From: Armatimonadota bacterium
GTDB lineage: Bacteria > Armatimonadota > Fimbriimonadia > Fimbriimonadales > Fimbriimonadaceae
Length of the DNA stretch: 64,000 nucleotides
Direction: 5' to 3'
NCBI GenBank assembly: GCA_018268255.1
Contig: JAFDWX010000006.1
Location: 124,001 to 188,000 of the forward strand
Every line of letters starts with the position of its first letter. Within the stretch, counting starts at the first letter, position 1. The notes beneath the pieces were generated by a model, which saw nothing but the letters and a program-made list of their open reading frames with translations, was not told where the DNA came from and made no database searches. Both the position numbers and the translations under genes were made by a program. Positions 25,626 through 33,489 of this stretch are shown piece by piece.

Positions 25626-26579
25626 ATGGCACCCATTTTTCTAGCACTGGTCTTGACAACCTACGACCCGCTGGCGGAGTTGCACCAAACTCGCACGCAG
25701 CTCCTCACCGTCCATGATTCCGCGCGAGACCGCGACATACCTATCAAGGTCTACCTGCCATACAAGGCTCGCAACCTACCGGTGATCCTTTATAGCCACG
25801 GGTTGGGCGGAAACCGAGAGACCTCGCGCTTTATGGGGGACCATTGGTCCAAACGAGGGTACGTATGCGTGTTCATTCAGCATCCTGGAAGCGATGACTC
25901 CGTGTGGACGGGTGTTAAGCTCGCTGATCGAAGAAATTCGCTGAAACGAGCAGCCAACGGCGAAAACTTGATGCTGAGGGTTAAGGATGTTCCCGCGGTG
26001 ATCGAGCAAATAGAAAGATGGTCCAAAGACACCAAGAGTTCGCTCTACCAGGCCTGTGACATCGCCAAAATCGGAATGTGCGGCCACTCGTTCGGCGCGG
26101 TCACCACCCAGGCAGTCAGCGGGCAAATTTTCGGTCCGAAAGGGCCTATGTTCACAGATGGCCGGATCGATGCTGCGATCGCGTTCAGCCCCTCGGTCCC
26201 TCGAGCAGGGAATCCGGACCGCGCTTTCGGATCGGTCAAAGTTCCTTGGATGCTGATGACCGGGACCGAGGACAAGGCGGACATCGTGGACCAAACGGCA
26301 GAATCGCGCCTGGGCGTCTTTCCGGCGCTCCCCAAGACCATCGATCGATACCAGCTCAATCTCTTCGGGGCCCAACACTCCGTCTTCACTGATCGAGCGC
26401 TGCCGGGAGATACGCAGCAACGCGACCCCAAACACCACCCTGCGATCTTGGCGCTTTCGACCGCATTTTGGGATTGCTATCTCAAAGGAGATCATGCTGC
26501 TCAAGCGTGGCTCCAGGGCAAAGGCGCCCGGGATGCGTTGGATGCGAAGGACGACTGGAAAGTTGAGTTAAAGGATTAG
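25626..26579 (+). CDS. Alpha/beta hydrolase (chlorophyllase/PAF-acetylhydrolase-like)
   Basis: About 317 residues from ATG 25626, which begins a short signal-like stretch (MAPIFLALVLTT); the open frame starts at 25605. The oxyanion region is ILYSHGLGGNRE, the nucleophile elbow is GHSFGAVT (Ser about 152), and an acidic GTEDKADIVD and a late histidine (GAQHSVF) complete the likely triad. Related proteins hydrolyse small esters or phospholipid acetyl groups; the substrate here is unknown. It precedes the pdhC-type gene by 138 nt that hold a palindromic element. Confidence 0.75.
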   Translation: MAPIFLALVLTTYDPLAELHQTRTQLLTVHDSARDRDIPIKVYLPYKARNLPVILYSHGLGGNRETSRFMGDHWSKRGYVCVFIQHPGSDDSVWTGVKLADRRNSLKRAANGENLMLRVKDVPAVIEQIERWSKDTKSSLYQACDIAKIGMCGHSFGAVTTQAVSGQIFGPKGPMFTDGRIDAAIAFSPSVPRAGNPDRAFGSVKVPWMLMTGTEDKADIVDQTAESRLGVFPALPKTIDRYQLNLFGAQHSVFTDRALPGDTQQRDPKHHPAILALSTAFWDCYLKGDHAAQAWLQGKGARDALDAKDDWKVELKD

Positions 26580-26587
26580 GCGCCTCG

Positions 26588-26650
26588 TGCCGCTTGGGGG
26601 CGGAGGAGTCCGTCAGGACGACGAGGGCGTGGCCTCGGGCCCAAGCGGCA
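26588..26650. repeat. Palindromic intergenic element, copy B
   Basis: Outer arms TGCCGCTTGGG (26588-26598) and CCCAAGCGGCA (26640-26650) enclose two further hairpins: GTCC-GTCA-GGAC (26608-26619) and CGAGG-GCGTGG-CCTCG (26622-26637). The predicted fold is a three-way junction. It begins 9 nt after the hydrolase stop and could end that transcript or be a structured RNA; the arm sequence GCCGCTTG resembles copies A and C. Confidence 0.6.
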
Positions 26651-26717
26651 ATCCGGTTCTACTAGGGACGTCGAAGGTATCCTCCCTGCGTAGAATGATG
26701 TGGAGGATGCCGCACCG

Positions 26718-27974
26718 ATGACTGAAGTGATCATGCCCAAGATGGGCGATGGAATGGAAGAGGGAACTCTTCTGGAATGGCTTAAGAAGGACGGGGAGAC
26801 CGTCAAGTCCGGGGAAGTCATCGGAAATATCCAAACAGACAAGGCAGTCTTGGAACTGGAGTCTCCGGGGACTGGAACTTTAACGGGCTTCCTGATTCAG
26901 CCAGGGTCAACCGTTCCCGTCGGCGTCCCCATCGCGATTATTTTGAAGAAGGGCGAGGAAGTGCCCAAAGGTTGGGGATCGGCCGACTACAAATCCGCGG
27001 AAAAAGAGGATAGTACGGAAGCAGCTGTTGAGGAGCCCAAAGAGGTCGTGGCTGCCTCCGCGCCTTCTCCCGCTGCCAAATCCGACGAGCGAGTCAAAAT
27101 CAGTCCACTCGCACGCCGCATAGCCAACGATGCTGGAATCGACCTGAGTCAAATCAAAGGGTCCGGACCTGGCGGTCGGATCGTGCAGGAAGACGTTCAG
27201 AAGGCCATTAAAGAAGGAGGAACAACAGCTTCTGCTCCTGCCGTGGCCAAAGCTTCTCCGCCGCAGCCACCCGCGCCGATTGCGGCAAAAGCAGAGGACA
27301 CCAAGGTCCCACTAAACTTCCTTCGAAAAATCATCGCCGAGCGGACTGCGCACTCCAAATCCACCGTTCCCCACTTCTATGTAACCGTGGAGGTGGACGT
27401 CGAGGAGATCGTAGCCCTCCGCCAGATGTTTGAAGAGCAGGGTAGCGGCAAGGTAAGCATCAACGATTTTGTGATGAAGGCCACAGTTGAGGCTTTGCGT
27501 GAGATGCCCGAAGCCAACGCCACCTTCCAAGGCGACCACATCCTGCAGTTTGGAGCCATCCACATGGGCATGGCGGTGGCGATCGATGACGGGTTGCTCG
27601 TCGCGGTGATCAAGAACGCCCACTCGATGACGCTTCGGCAACTCAGCGCCAAGGCCAAAGAACTCGCGGGTAAAGCCCGCGAAGGGAAGCTATTGCCCGA
27701 TGAGATGTCTGATTCCACCTTCACCATCAGCAATATGGGCATGCTGAATGTCGACACATTCGGAGCCATTATCAATGAGCCGAACGCGGGAATCGTGGCG
27801 GTTTCATCAACGCGTCGCGTGCCTGTGGTCACCGCCGATGACGAACTGGAGATTCGAACCCGAATGAACATCACGGGGTCGTTCGATCACCGCGTGCTGG
27901 ATGGCGCAATCGGAGCCAAATTCATGAATGTCCTGCGCGGATACCTGGAAAATCCGACTCGCCTGCTGCAGTAG
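26718..27974 (+). CDS. pdhC: 2-oxoacid dehydrogenase E2 (dihydrolipoamide acyltransferase)
   Basis: The E2 core of the pyruvate or branched-chain oxo-acid dehydrogenase complex, about 418 residues. One N-terminal lipoyl domain has the lipoyl lysine K42 in IQTDKAVLELES; an Ala/Pro/Lys linker follows, then the peripheral-subunit-binding domain (SPLARRIANDAGIDL, about 125-155), another Ala-Pro linker, and the catalytic domain ending with DHRVLDGA. ATG 26718 is chosen over upstream GTG 26700 because GGAGG lies 11 nt before it. The E1 genes are 14 kb away (41413-43560), and E3 is not in the window. Confidence 0.92.
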   Translation: MTEVIMPKMGDGMEEGTLLEWLKKDGETVKSGEVIGNIQTDKAVLELESPGTGTLTGFLIQPGSTVPVGVPIAIILKKGEEVPKGWGSADYKSAEKEDSTEAAVEEPKEVVAASAPSPAAKSDERVKISPLARRIANDAGIDLSQIKGSGPGGRIVQEDVQKAIKEGGTTASAPAVAKASPPQPPAPIAAKAEDTKVPLNFLRKIIAERTAHSKSTVPHFYVTVEVDVEEIVALRQMFEEQGSGKVSINDFVMKATVEALREMPEANATFQGDHILQFGAIHMGMAVAIDDGLLVAVIKNAHSMTLRQLSAKAKELAGKAREGKLLPDEMSDSTFTISNMGMLNVDTFGAIINEPNAGIVAVSSTRRVPVVTADDELEIRTRMNITGSFDHRVLDGAIGAKFMNVLRGYLENPTRLLQ

Positions 27975-27985
27975 TTCGATCGCCC

Positions 27986-28053
27986 GCGCCGCTTTGCCCG
28001 ATGCCACACCCCATGCTGGGCTTTCGCCCAGCATTCCGCCCAATGCGGCGCGT
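27986..28053. repeat. Palindromic intergenic element, copy C
   Basis: Outer arms CGCGCCGC (27986-27993) and GCGGCGCG (28046-28053) enclose a strong inner hairpin ATGCTGGGC-TTTC-GCCCAGCAT (28014-28035). The flanks TTTGCCCGATGCC and CCGCCCAATG match copy A closely. It fills the gap between the convergent E2 and aminotransferase genes and could act as a bidirectional terminator. Confidence 0.65.
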
Positions 28054-28055
28054 AA

Positions 28056-29405
28056 TTAAGATGCTTCCATCTTTGAGCAAATCTGGTCCAAAATGGCCAA
28101 GAATTCGCTGATCTCCTCGCGGGTGACGCTGAGGTTCGGTCTCGTCCGGATCGACTGAATGCCTGCTCCAAGCAGTAACAACTGGTGCTCTTCAAGCGCG
28201 ATCCGCATGAATTCCCGCTTGGCGGCCGGACTGAACAGCTGGAAGCCTTGATACAATCCCATCCCGCGGACGTTTTGAACCACGGTCGGGTGCTTTTCGA
28301 CGAGGGCCAGCAAACCGGTGCGGAGGAACTCACCATTCTCTCTGGCTCGCTCCACCAATCCCTCGTCCTCAACGATTTTGAACTCCTGGACCACGCGAAC
28401 CATATCTGCCAAGGTCCCGCCCCAGGTCGAATCCAGCACACCGATCTCGTCCAACGGTTCGTGCATGTACACCACTCCGCAGCCGAACTTCTTGCCCGTA
28501 GCAACAGCAATCGGCGGGTGGGGAAGGTCAAAGTGATCGATGGCGAACATCTCACCCGTTGCACCGCCACCCGTTTGGACTTCGTCGAACGCTAAATAGA
28601 CGTTGAACTTGTGGCACAGCTCGCTGAGGCCCACAAAAAACTCCGGAAGGGCGCATCGTTGACCTCCCGCTCCTTGGATCGGTTCGACGATGATTCCAAC
28701 GGTCTCCTCAGACATCTGCGAAAGGGCCATCTCGACCATCTTGAGCGCATCTCGGGTGAGCTTCTGTTTCTCCTCCGCCGTGTGCCGACTTCCGACGCTC
28801 GGGAAGGGTAGTTTAATGTTGCCGCCGGTGGTTAGTCCATGAAAATCTCGGGTGGCGGTCTCGTCAATCGTTTGGGTTACCCCTAATGCGAACACGGTTC
28901 TTCCGTGAAAGGCCTTTTCGAAGTAAATGAACCTCGGCGCTCGCGCGACTCTGCCGTTTCGAGCCTTTTTGGCATTGAACCGGGAGATCATGTACTTCAT
29001 CATGTTCTCGACCGCTTCAGCCCCTGAATTCACTGCGTAGACCTCGAGCGTTTTGGACTTCATGCTCTTGGGGGCGATCCGGTTCAACGTTCTGTAAAAC
29101 TCCAAGCACTCCGGCGTCAGAAAGTCGGGGTTGGCAACTTTGTTATTCGCAGCCACCGTCAGGCGTTTTACGTAGTCGGGCTCGTAGAGCCTTGGGTGGT
29201 TGTGACCCACAAGCTTGGAGCCGAAGTATCCAGCCCAATCAAACAGCCGGATCCCCTCAACTGTTTCCAGGTACATACCCTCGCACTTTTCTAGGTTCAG
29301 CACAAAGGGGTATGGCTCGGAGACGACATATCGGCGCATCTCTTCGAGCAAGGCACCAGAAATCGGACCCGGGAACACCGGGACTTGAGGGAGGGTTGGA
29401 ACCAT
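28056..29405 (-). CDS. lat: L-lysine 6-aminotransferase type class III aminotransferase
   Basis: A 449-residue PLP enzyme of aminotransferase class III. The sequence follows lysine epsilon-aminotransferases: VNSGAEAVENMMKY, the FHGRTVFALGVTQT block, FDEVQTGGGATGEMFA, the PLP-lysine region ATGKKFGCGVVY and the LDSTWGGTLADMVR motif. Lat converts lysine plus 2-oxoglutarate to aminoadipate semialdehyde (piperideine-6-carboxylate). No catabolic partner dehydrogenase is adjacent. The frame opens at TTG 29438; ATG 29405 is preferred because TAACAT lies 7 nt before it and the added residues are not typical. Confidence 0.85.
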   Translation of the reverse strand: MVPTLPQVPVFPGPISGALLEEMRRYVVSEPYPFVLNLEKCEGMYLETVEGIRLFDWAGYFGSKLVGHNHPRLYEPDYVKRLTVAANNKVANPDFLTPECLEFYRTLNRIAPKSMKSKTLEVYAVNSGAEAVENMMKYMISRFNAKKARNGRVARAPRFIYFEKAFHGRTVFALGVTQTIDETATRDFHGLTTGGNIKLPFPSVGSRHTAEEKQKLTRDALKMVEMALSQMSEETVGIIVEPIQGAGGQRCALPEFFVGLSELCHKFNVYLAFDEVQTGGGATGEMFAIDHFDLPHPPIAVATGKKFGCGVVYMHEPLDEIGVLDSTWGGTLADMVRVVQEFKIVEDEGLVERARENGEFLRTGLLALVEKHPTVVQNVRGMGLYQGFQLFSPAAKREFMRIALEEHQLLLLGAGIQSIRTRPNLSVTREEISEFLAILDQICSKMEAS

Positions 29406-29481
29406 CAGATAGATGTTACCCGATTCCGAGCAATTCAAACGTAATATTTATATAAACTTATACAAAACAGTATTACTATCA

Positions 29482-29946
29482 CTAATGAAACTGGTTGCCA
29501 AGTTCCTCGCGAAGAGCTTCCAGGACATCGGAATGCATCTGTGGATCAAACAGGAAAGGAGCCATTGCTTCACCTTCTGGCATGACATTCCAGACCGGCA
29601 GATAGGGCTCTGGTTCCGAAGTGAACCGTGGGAAGATGTGCCAGTGCACGTGGGGACACACATTGCCTAGTGCTTCGTAATTGAGTTTGTGCGGATGGAC
29701 AACTCGGCGGACAGCCAGCGCAAGGGTGGACATATCTTCAAGGAGTTGCCGCCGCATAAGCGGCTCAAGTTCATCAAGTTCCGTTACGGGTTCTTCGCAC
29801 AGCAAGAGCGAATAGCCGGTGAAAAACTGATGCGGGCCCAGAACGGCATAGCCGCTTTGCATCCGAGCCAAAAAACGCGGGTGCCGATTCTCTCGGCAAA
29901 GCTCGATTTGTCGACACACATCGCAATCCAACTGATGCAGGGCCAT
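29482..29946 (-). CDS. HIT-family nucleotide-binding protein
   Basis: A 154-residue histidine-triad protein. The catalytic triad is HVHWHIFPR near residue 105, and the N-terminal CDVCRQIELC cysteines resemble the zinc site of some HIT proteins. HIT enzymes hydrolyse nucleotide phosphoramidates or dinucleoside polyphosphates; the exact substrate is not evident. ATG 29946 has no Shine-Dalgarno sequence, but TACAAT lies exactly 6 nt upstream. It diverges from folC across 37 nt. Confidence 0.88.
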   Translation of the reverse strand: MALHQLDCDVCRQIELCRENRHPRFLARMQSGYAVLGPHQFFTGYSLLLCEEPVTELDELEPLMRRQLLEDMSTLALAVRRVVHPHKLNYEALGNVCPHVHWHIFPRFTSEPEPYLPVWNVMPEGEAMAPFLFDPQMHSDVLEALREELGNQFH

Positions 29947-29952
29947 GGGCGG

Positions 29953-29958
29953 ATTGTA
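29953..29958 (-). promoter_or_regulatory. -10-like box for a leaderless HIT mRNA
   Basis: TACAAT ends 6 nt before ATG 29946 (spacer CCGCCC), where a transcription start would fall on the start codon. The divergent folC has CACAAT at 29971-29976, 7 nt before its ATG. No -35 box is obvious for either. Confidence 0.5.
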
Positions 29959-29983
29959 TCGAATCTTTGCCACAATTCGGCGG

Positions 29984-31288
29984 ATGACCTTTGAGCAAGC
30001 AGTTGATGCGCTCTCCTCACTGAACTCGCGAGGCTGGAAACTCGGCCTGGAACGGATGCGCGAGATTTGTCATTTATGCAAGTTCGACCGATATCTTGGT
30101 CCAGAAACGCCCAAGTACTTCCACGTCGCAGGGACCAATGGCAAAGGAAGCGTCACCGCCAATTTGTACGATCTGCTCACAGCAACCGGAGCCAGAACAG
30201 GTGGATTCTTCAGTCCCTACGTCGTCGACGTAAGGGAGCGAGTGCAAGCCGAGGGCGAAATGATCTCCGAATCGGCATTTGCCGAAGGAGTGGAGTGGCT
30301 TCTGGAAAAGACCGAACCGCTAATTCATACCCCGATTGGCGGACCAACGGAGTTTGAGCTCAAAACAGCGTTGGGGTTCTGGTACTGGCATCGGCACAAA
30401 TGCGAGTGCGTCGCTATGGAAGTTGGTCTTGGAGGAAGGCTAGATTGCACCAACGTCGTCATGCCAGCGGCGTCCATCATCGCCAGCATCGGTCTCGATC
30501 ACATGGCCATTTTGGGAGACACTCTTGAGAAGATCGCGTTTGAAAAAGCGGGGATCATCAAGGATGGAGCACCAGTGATCGTGGGAAGGATGGATGAGGT
30601 GGCGCTCTCGGTCATCGAGGCAAGGGCGACCGAAAATAATGTTCCGTTGTGGCGCTTGGGAAAGGATTTCGAGTGGGAGGACGCCGGAGACGGGAAGATA
30701 TCTCTCAGCGTGCCAGAACTTGGAATCTCGCCCCAAACTTGGACCCCAAGATTCTCCGGCGAGAGGCAGAAAGACAACTACGCACTGTCGCTGGTTGCAC
30801 TGGCTTCCGGAGGAATCTCACTACCTTCACCCCAGGAGGTTCGACCTCTCGCGATCCTGCCGGGGCGATTCGATGTAATCAGGCAATCGGGACGGACCTT
30901 CATCATTGACGGAGCCCATAACCTCCCTTCGGCTGAGAACCTCGCATCCGAACTCCGCAGGTGCGGGTACACACAGTGTGTCTTAGTCACCCAAATGCTG
31001 TCTGGGCACGCCGTCCAGGATTTCTACGCCGCGCTGGCTCCGCTGATCGGAGTCGCTCTTGTGCCCCCCATCGACTATCATCGATCGCAATCACCGAACT
31101 CGACGGTGTCCGTGCTGAATAGTCTGGGAGTGGAGGCAGAACCTATGGTATCCGTCGAAAGTGCGCTAACAACCGCCACACGTTCACATCCAGAATGGCC
31201 CATCGTGATTACGGGGAGCTTCTATCTGGCAGGGGAGTGCCATCGGTGGCTCCGGAATCGTCCTTCGGATCCTCCAACCAAACCGTGA
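29984..31288 (+). CDS. folC: Folylpolyglutamate/dihydrofolate synthase
   Basis: About 434 residues. The Mur-ligase-type P-loop is HVAGTNGKGSVTANL (about 41-55), followed by TGGFFSPYVVDVRERV and EVGLGGRLDCTNV, then the C-terminal ligase domain with ILPGRFDVI and IIDGAHNLPSAENL. FolC adds glutamate to folates and/or dihydropteroate in the cytoplasm, feeding one-carbon metabolism that the glycine cleavage system also serves. ATG 29984 is preferred over the upstream frame start at 29945. Its last 80 nt overlap the convergent CoA-transferase gene. Confidence 0.93.
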   Translation: MTFEQAVDALSSLNSRGWKLGLERMREICHLCKFDRYLGPETPKYFHVAGTNGKGSVTANLYDLLTATGARTGGFFSPYVVDVRERVQAEGEMISESAFAEGVEWLLEKTEPLIHTPIGGPTEFELKTALGFWYWHRHKCECVAMEVGLGGRLDCTNVVMPAASIIASIGLDHMAILGDTLEKIAFEKAGIIKDGAPVIVGRMDEVALSVIEARATENNVPLWRLGKDFEWEDAGDGKISLSVPELGISPQTWTPRFSGERQKDNYALSLVALASGGISLPSPQEVRPLAILPGRFDVIRQSGRTFIIDGAHNLPSAENLASELRRCGYTQCVLVTQMLSGHAVQDFYAALAPLIGVALVPPIDYHRSQSPNSTVSVLNSLGVEAEPMVSVESALTTATRSHPEWPIVITGSFYLAGECHRWLRNRPSDPPTKP

Positions 31289-33122
31289 CGCAGCGCATTC
31301 CATCCTCTAGCCGTTCTTCCGTCGGAAATCCCGTCTTCTGCATGACGTGAACCATCGAGAGGTTATCTGGCGAGATATAGCCGACCAAACCTCTAATTTT
31401 CGCTCGCTTGGCGATTGCTATCAATTCTGAGAGTAATTTTGTGGCGATCCCTTGTCCCTGCCATTCGTCCAGTACAGCAAAGGCCACCTCGGCCAGATTG
31501 CTGCCCTCATCCAAAAAGTAGCGTCCGGTCGCGATGAGGAACTCGGCCTCTTCGTGTTTTTGGGTCGCTACTAGTCCCACATGGCGGTGGAAGTCAACGT
31601 TCACCAGGTGAGCGATGGTCCGGTTGTCCAGCGATTTGACCATGCGATTGAATCTGCGACGCACTGCCTCAGGGCTGAGCGAATAGAAGTGCTTTCTTAG
31701 TAGCTGGTCGTCAGTCGGTCGAATCGGTCGAATCAGAATCTCCTGACCAGACCTTGTTTCAATCCAGCGCGGAGCAATTTCCATGGGCAGGTCACTGACG
31801 GGCGGATGGTCCTTCGCAATGTATCCAAGTTGCTTGGCCTCTTCCAAAAGCGATTCTCGGAACTTAGGATCGGCGATTCTGATCAACGAAAGTGCCCTCT
31901 CGCGAATCGATTTGCCGTGCAGATATGCGATTCCGTGCTCGGTTACGACATAGTGAACATCTCCGCGGCTGGTGACCACACCCGCGCCATCGTTCAATTT
32001 CCCTACGATGCGGCTGATATTTCCCCCTTGGGCTGTCGACGATAGGGCGATGACCGGTTTTCCACCCTTTGAGCGTGCTGCGCCGCGAATAAAATCCACC
32101 TGGCCTCCGATCCCACTGTAAGGTCTGGGACCAAGGGAATCGCTCACCACTTGCCCAGTGAGGTCGACTTGAAGAGCGCCATTGATGCTGACCATACGGT
32201 CGTTTTGGCCAATGACCCAGGGATCGTTCACATATTCAGTCGGCGCAAAGTAGAAGAACGGATTGTTGTTGATCGAATCGTACGTAACACGTGTCCCGAT
32301 GCAAAATGACGCTAACACCTTGTTCAAATGAAGGCTCTTCTTTCGACATGTGACGTTTCCGCGGCGGATGGCGTGAATCAGCGAATCTGAGAACATCTCG
32401 GTGTGGATCCCGATATCGTTGTGGTCGCTCAATGCATCCAGAACGGCGGATGGAATCCGTCCAATCCCGGTCTGCATAGTTGAGCCATCGGGAATCAGAG
32501 TCGCGATCTGCTGCGCGATCGCCTCGCTGTTTTCATCGACATCCCGGGAGAGGTGCTCAATAATGGGCGCATCCACGGGGACCAAGAAGTCGATATCGCT
32601 GACGTGGAGGAATGAATCGCCCAAGGTTCGCGGCATGTTGGGATTGACCTCCGCGATGATGGTTCGGGCATTCTTGCACGCAGCCATTCCAATGTCAACG
32701 CTAACGCCCATGCTGCAAAAGCCATGCTCGTCGGGAGGACTCACGGCAATCAGAGCCACATCCAAGCGCATTTGCCCTGAGTTGAAAAGCCGCGGCAGGT
32801 CGCTCAGAAACACGGGGATGTAATCGGCCAGCCCAGCCTGCACGGCTTCGCGACTATTGGGGCCGACGAAGAACGCAGCGTGGCGAAAGGACTCTTGCAG
32901 CCCTTGAGCGAGATACGGTGCCTCGCCAAAGACAATTAGGTGTACGAGTTCAACACCGCTGAGCTCGTTCCGGCGCCCCACAAGCGCCCGACAAAGGGTT
33001 TCTGGCTGTCCGCAATTTGAACCGATGTAAACTCGATCACCGCTTCGGACTGCCCGCAGTGCGTGCTGGGGCGTAACCGTTTTGGTATTAATAATTGCGG
33101 ACAGCGAGTCTTGTCCCGGCAT
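31209..33122 (-). CDS. Acetyl-CoA hydrolase/CoA-transferase fused to GNAT acetyltransferase domain
   Basis: The 637-residue protein has an N-terminal family-I-like CoA-transferase region (about 1-430), close to 4-hydroxybutyrate/acetate CoA-transferases, with the HTEMFSDSL segment supplying the catalytic Glu and the GIGGQVDFIRGA motif near 340. It continues with a GNAT domain (about 460-620) that has the acetyl-CoA loop QGQGIATKL. The fusion could couple CoA-ester chemistry to protein acetylation. It starts directly after the stop of the 33123-33365 gene (TAA then ATG, no spacer), so the pair is co-translated. Confidence 0.88.
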   Translation of the reverse strand: MPGQDSLSAIINTKTVTPQHALRAVRSGDRVYIGSNCGQPETLCRALVGRRNELSGVELVHLIVFGEAPYLAQGLQESFRHAAFFVGPNSREAVQAGLADYIPVFLSDLPRLFNSGQMRLDVALIAVSPPDEHGFCSMGVSVDIGMAACKNARTIIAEVNPNMPRTLGDSFLHVSDIDFLVPVDAPIIEHLSRDVDENSEAIAQQIATLIPDGSTMQTGIGRIPSAVLDALSDHNDIGIHTEMFSDSLIHAIRRGNVTCRKKSLHLNKVLASFCIGTRVTYDSINNNPFFYFAPTEYVNDPWVIGQNDRMVSINGALQVDLTGQVVSDSLGPRPYSGIGGQVDFIRGAARSKGGKPVIALSSTAQGGNISRIVGKLNDGAGVVTSRGDVHYVVTEHGIAYLHGKSIRERALSLIRIADPKFRESLLEEAKQLGYIAKDHPPVSDLPMEIAPRWIETRSGQEILIRPIRPTDDQLLRKHFYSLSPEAVRRRFNRMVKSLDNRTIAHLVNVDFHRHVGLVATQKHEEAEFLIATGRYFLDEGSNLAEVAFAVLDEWQGQGIATKLLSELIAIAKRAKIRGLVGYISPDNLSMVHVMQKTGFPTEERLEDGMRCVTVWLEDPKDDSGATDGTPLPDRSSP

Positions 33123-33365
33123 TTAATGCCGGTATACCACGTCAACCGCGATATCGCGGATTTCAGGTCGGTTGCGTAAGATGTGGACGACGTGTCCCAT
33201 CTCCTCTACAAGGTCATCCGGCGCTCCAGGAACTGGCTTTACAGTTCCACGAATAGAAGCGATGCCGTGATGAACCCGCAGGTCACAAAGAGAAACATCA
33301 ATGTGCCGCTTGTTGAATTCGCGTCGCATGAGCTTTACGGCTTCAACGTCTTTCGGGTCATGCAT
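33123..33365 (-). CDS. Small BON-like protein upstream of the CoA-transferase
   Basis: An 80-residue protein with no signal peptide or membrane segment. Its middle (SLCDLRVHHGIASIRGTVKP) and end (PEIRDIAVDVVYRH) resemble the alternating beta-alpha-beta pattern of BON domains, but the match is weak and the family is not certain. It abuts the CoA-transferase/GNAT gene without a spacer, so a joint function is likely. A GAGG sequence lies about 11 nt upstream of ATG 33365. Confidence 0.6.
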   Translation of the reverse strand: MHDPKDVEAVKLMRREFNKRHIDVSLCDLRVHHGIASIRGTVKPVPGAPDDLVEEMGHVVHILRNRPEIRDIAVDVVYRH

Positions 33366-33434
33366 CGTTGCAATACCTCTACATATTAATGTACAGCAAT
33401 ATTGCGGAATACGATTCAGGATTTTTATAAGAAA

Positions 33435-33466
33435 ATGGGCCGCAACCGAAATCGATTGCGGCCCAT
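33435..33466 (-). terminator. Rho-independent terminator after hppA
   Basis: An 11-bp perfect stem ATGGGCCGCAA/TTGCGGCCCAT (33435-33445 and 33456-33466) with a 10-nt loop, 24 nt past the hppA stop on the minus strand. On that strand the stem is followed by TTTTCTTATAAAAAT, a strong U tract. Confidence 0.92.
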
Positions 33467-33489
33467 GCCTTTGAGCAACTCGGAAGAGA

